Of a DNA stretch of 47,762 bases, positions 45,590 to 47,762 are shown in pieces. The DNA is from Micromonospora sp. ATCC 39149 (lineage in GTDB: Bacteria; Actinomycetota; Actinomycetes; Mycobacteriales; Micromonosporaceae): NCBI RefSeq assembly GCF_000158815.1, contig NZ_GG657738.1, forward strand, positions 4,254,237 through 4,301,998. The letters are read 5' to 3'. The notes under the pieces were generated by a model. That model ran no database searches and was not told the origin of the DNA. It worked only from the letters and a program-made list of their open reading frames with translations. Each line of letters begins with the position of its first letter. Position 1 is the first letter of the stretch. The position numbers and the translations under genes are program-made.

Positions 45590-45990
45590 CAACTACGCAG
45601 GATCTCGGTTGGCTGCTGGCCAACTTCGCCGACCGGGTGCCCGGTGTCGCGCACGCGGTCGCCGTCTCCGCGGACGGTCTGCTCCTGGCGTCGTCACGAG
45701 ACCTTCCGCGTGACCGGGCCGACCAGCTCGCCGCGATCGCGTCCGGGCTGGTCAGCCTCACGCAGGGAGCGGCACGCTGCTTCGAGGGCGGTGCGGTGCT
45801 GCAGACCGTGGTCGAGATGGACAACGGCTTCCTGTTCCTGATGTCCATCTCGGACGGCTCGTCCTTCGCCGTGCTCGCCGCCCGTAGCTGCGACGTCGGG
45901 CAGGTCGGATACGAGATGGCCCTCCTGGTCGACCGGGTGGGCGACGCGTTGACCCCGCAGCCGCGTACGACTGTGGGGATGATGGGCTGA
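45586..45990 (+). CDS. cvnB: Roadblock/LC7 domain protein (conservon component B)
   Basis: This 134-residue single-domain roadblock/LC7 protein contains [23 protein letters not shown] and [20 protein letters not shown], the usual beginning of the fold, and ends with [12 protein letters not shown]. Roadblock proteins regulate small GTPases, and in conservons they bind the kinase and the GTPase at the membrane. ATG 45586 overlaps the kinase stop as ATGA. AAGGAGCAACAAGG upstream supplies the ribosome binding site. Confidence 0.92.
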   Translation: MTTTQDLGWLLANFADRVPGVAHAVAVSADGLLLASSRDLPRDRADQLAAIASGLVSLTQGAARCFEGGAVLQTVVEMDNGFLFLMSISDGSSFAVLAARSCDVGQVGYEMALLVDRVGDALTPQPRTTVGMMG

Positions 45991-46090
45991 CCCACGCGCT
46001 GGCCGATGGGTCGGGCGGGGTGGCAAGGACAAGAACGACGGGTTCCACCGGGTTCAGCCGGTGTCGGGGACGAAGGAGGTGAGCGGCGAC

Positions 46091-46465
46091 ATGGATCGTG
46101 ACGAGCCGACTGGCGCGTTGGTCCGTCCGTACGCCGTCACCCGCGGTCGTACCCGCCCTCGGCTGGACATCGCGTTGGAGGCGCTCGTCGAGACGACGGT
46201 GCGCGGTCGGGCCGCTGCCAGTAGCAACGGTGGCCAGGGCCGAGAGCACCAGTACATCGCCGCGCTGTGCGACGGACGCGTGCAGTCGCTTGCCGAGATC
46301 GCGGCGCGGATGCAGCTCCCGCTCGGCGTGGCTAGGGTGCTCATCGCCGACATGGCGACGGACGGCCTGGTCGCAGTCCACGAGCCGACCATCCTGGACG
46401 ACTCCGACGACGCGGTGGGCACTGAACTGCTGGAGAGGGTGCTGAGTGGACTTCGCAGGCTCTGA
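46091..46465 (+). CDS. cvnC: DUF742 protein (conservon component C)
   Basis: This 124-residue protein is of the DUF742 family. After a short basic stretch (ALVRPYAVTRGRT) it has a winged-helix-like part: CDGRVQSLAEIAARMQLPLG, VARVLIADMATDGLVAVHEP. The start was placed at ATG 46091, eight bases after AAGGAGGTGA, although an upstream in-frame GTG exists at 46061. DUF742 proteins regularly accompany roadblock and GTPase genes. The last 20 bases overlap the GTPase gene. Confidence 0.9.
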   Translation: MDRDEPTGALVRPYAVTRGRTRPRLDIALEALVETTVRGRAAASSNGGQGREHQYIAALCDGRVQSLAEIAARMQLPLGVARVLIADMATDGLVAVHEPTILDDSDDAVGTELLERVLSGLRRL

Positions 46466-47060
46466 CATGTCGCACCGCCCGCCTGTCCCGAGCGGGCGCG
46501 TGACGTCGGCGAAGATCGTTATCGCCGGTGGGTTCGGCGTCGGCAAGACGACGCTGGTCGGCTCGGTCTCGGAGATCACGCCGCTGACCACCGAGGCGAT
46601 CATGACCTCCGCCGGCGTGGGCGTCGACGACACCCGGCAGGTGCCGGGCAAGACGACGACCACGGTGGCGATGGACTTCGGCCGTATCTCGATCGACCGG
46701 GACCTGATCCTGTACCTGTTCGGCACCCCCGGCCAGACCCGGTTCTGGTTCATGTGGGACGAGCTGGTCCGGGGCGCCATCGGCGCGGTGGTCCTGGTCG
46801 ACACCCGGCGGCTGGCCGACTGCTTCGCGGCCATCGACTTCTTCGAGCATCGGCGGCTGCCGTACCTGGTGGCCATCAACTGCTTCGACGGGATGCAGTA
46901 CCACGACCCGCAGGACGTCCGGGACGCGCTCGCGATCTCGCACGACGTGCCGGTGGTGGCCTGCGACGCCCGGAACCGGGAGTCGACGAAGCACGTGCTG
47001 ATCTCGCTGGTCGAGTACGTGCTCACGATGCGCCGCTCGCGCGCGGTCGCGCCGGCCTGA
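46446..47060 (+). CDS. cvnD: Ras-like small GTPase (conservon component D)
   Basis: This 204-residue protein has P-loop GGFGVGKTT (28-36), a switch II region GTPGQTRFWFMWDEL and the G4-like INCFDG (Asn and Asp with Cys-Phe in place of Lys), a known variant of this bacterial clade. It is expected to cycle between GTP and GDP states as the output of the kinase-roadblock-DUF742 complex at the membrane. The GTG at 46446 has GGAGAGGGTG upstream and overlaps DUF742 by 20 bases; ATG 46467 is an alternative. A strong hairpin follows the stop. Confidence 0.93.
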   Translation: MDFAGSDMSHRPPVPSGRVTSAKIVIAGGFGVGKTTLVGSVSEITPLTTEAIMTSAGVGVDDTRQVPGKTTTTVAMDFGRISIDRDLILYLFGTPGQTRFWFMWDELVRGAIGAVVLVDTRRLADCFAAIDFFEHRRLPYLVAINCFDGMQYHDPQDVRDALAISHDVPVVACDARNRESTKHVLISLVEYVLTMRRSRAVAPA

Positions 47061-47069
47061 TCGACGACG

Positions 47070-47114
47070 GGACGCGCCCGACGACCGGCACCCGCCGGGC
47101 CGTCGGGCGCGTCC
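47070..47114 (+). terminator. Terminator of the conservon operon
   Basis: GGACGCGCCCGACG (47070-47083) and CGTCGGGCGCGTCC (47101-47114) form a perfect 14-bp stem with a 17-nt loop, ten bases after the GTPase stop. It is the strongest hairpin noted in the window and is followed by GGCTGTTTGGGG. Confidence 0.75.
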
Positions 47115-47430
47115 GGCTGTTTGGGGACCGGCTGGAGGCGAACTCGACGCCACCGGCGGGCGGCCGGCGCTCGATTCCGTAGGGCTAGCCCATTCCGTAG
47201 GGCGGCTCAGGAGCGGCCCTGACAGCGCCTGTGCGCCCCGACCGCCTCGCAACCTTCCCGGGGGGACGGCCAGTAGCCGTCACCGTCCCTGCGGGACGTC
47301 AGGCGGCCGGCCAGGGTTGCTCTTCGGTGTGGTCCCACCGGTCGGTCGGGTGGGCGTCGGGTTGCTACGGCCGTACGCCAGCACGGCGGGCGCGGCCGGG
47401 GCGGCGGTGCCCGCCACCCCGGCGCGATGG
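47115..47430. other. Gene-free stretch between convergent genes
   Basis: No gene was recognised. ATTCCGTAGGGC occurs twice (47174 and 47192), around the palindrome GGGCTAGCCC (47182-47191). GGGTTGCT also occurs twice (about 47316 and 47357). Open frames across the stretch lack start sites and conserved content. Confidence 0.5.
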
Positions 47431-47762
47431 TCAGGAGCGGTAGCCGGCGGACCGGTACTCGTACTCCCGGTCGTCGTCTCGGTCGCCGGTGTCCCGGGTG
47501 AAGTCCCAGCCGCCGGCCGCCTCGCGGCCCGGCCGGCCGCCGACGGCGAACCCGCCGATCTCCTGCCCGCGACGCCAGCCCCGGAAGTAGCCGGTCGTGT
47601 TCTCGGCGAGGCTGGCCGCGTCGCGGACTATCCGTAGGGGACGCTCCTCGCGCAGGGGGGAGCCCGGAACCAGGTTGGCCTGCGGCACCCGCTTGGGCAA
47701 CCCGGCCTTGGTATCGGCGCCCACCGCCGGGCGGGCGGCCTGCTCGGCGGCCTGCCACCCGG
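47431..47762 (-). CDS. C-terminal part of a second conservon-type sensor kinase
   Basis: The frame is open to the right edge, so the start is outside the window; 110 codons are visible. The tail reads GLPKRVPQANLVPGSP, then RIVRDAASLAENTTGYFRGW, and an Asp/Arg-rich end. This matches the tail logic of the kinase at 42080 ([15 protein letters not shown] and [13 protein letters not shown]), and such tails are characteristic of actinobacterial nitrate/nitrite-sensor-like kinases. It is therefore probably a second sensor gene converging on the first conservon; the domains themselves are not visible. Confidence 0.75.
   Translation of the reverse strand, partial: GWQAAEQAARPAVGADTKAGLPKRVPQANLVPGSPLREERPLRIVRDAASLAENTTGYFRGWRRGQEIGGFAVGGRPGREAAGGWDFTRDTGDRDDDREYEYRSAGYRS

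Noticed and set aside
47207..47758. 183-codon minus-strand open frame at the right edge
   Set aside because: It is a shifted reading of the kinase tail at 47431-47762 continued into noncoding DNA.

Overview
The window looks like a chromosomal segment from a high-GC actinomycete, most likely Micromonosporaceae (Micromonospora-like). This is inferred from strong C/G-ending codon use, the conservon operon, short intergenic GGGGCCCC-type repeats and the housekeeping gene order tRNA-Gln, glmU, prs, rplY, pth. No plasmid, phage, transposase, CRISPR array or biosynthetic gene cluster was recognised. Most of it is core metabolism plus two transport and catabolism islands.

Layout. 1-3.4 kb: end of ispE, an ABC-F ATPase and two tandem DUF4383 membrane proteins. 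3.4-5.3 kb: a TetR regulator and an acyl-lipid/acyl-CoA desaturase on the minus strand, with a perfect inverted repeat just upstream of the desaturase. 5.6-10.1 kb: tRNA-Gln(TTG), glmU, prs, a 32-bp tandem repeat, rplY (L25/CTC) and pth. 10.3-13.4 kb: cysQ, cysD and cysN for sulfate activation; cysD and cysN have a striking internal codon-usage mosaic. 13.5-15.7 kb: galE and galK (minus), with a GGGGCCCC repeat running into the end of galK. 15.9-20.1 kb: a CorC-like CBS protein, trpS, a 2H phosphoesterase, a YihY/BrkB membrane protein and a small acidic protein. 20.1-21.2 kb: an Old Yellow Enzyme.

21.3-30.0 kb is a maltodextrin island. An alpha-glucosidase and a LacI-type regulator lie on the minus strand, divergent from malE-malF-malG and a neopullulanase-like GH13 enzyme. 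Several GCAAG/CTTGC-type palindromes in the promoter regions are candidate operators. 30.1-41.9 kb is a nucleoside island: a BMP-type lipoprotein, a double-ATPase ABC protein and two permeases import nucleosides. Cytidine deaminase (with an unusual C-terminal extension), thymidine phosphorylase, adenosine deaminase and a uridine-kinase-like P-loop protein then process them. 42.1-47.1 kb is a conservon: a nitrate/nitrite-sensing-type histidine kinase, a roadblock/LC7 protein, a DUF742 protein and a small GTPase. It faces the 3' end of a second kinase-like gene at the window edge.

Four reading-frame breaks in three genes (alpha-glucosidase, adenosine deaminase, and two in the conservon kinase) sit in or next to homopolymer runs. 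They look more like assembly indels than real mutations. No wholly new system is demonstrated. The observations most worth checking are the cysDN codon mosaic, an 18-bp near-palindrome ahead of the nucleoside importer, the desaturase operator, a probable CTG start codon, the fused cytidine deaminase and the intergenic repeat families.
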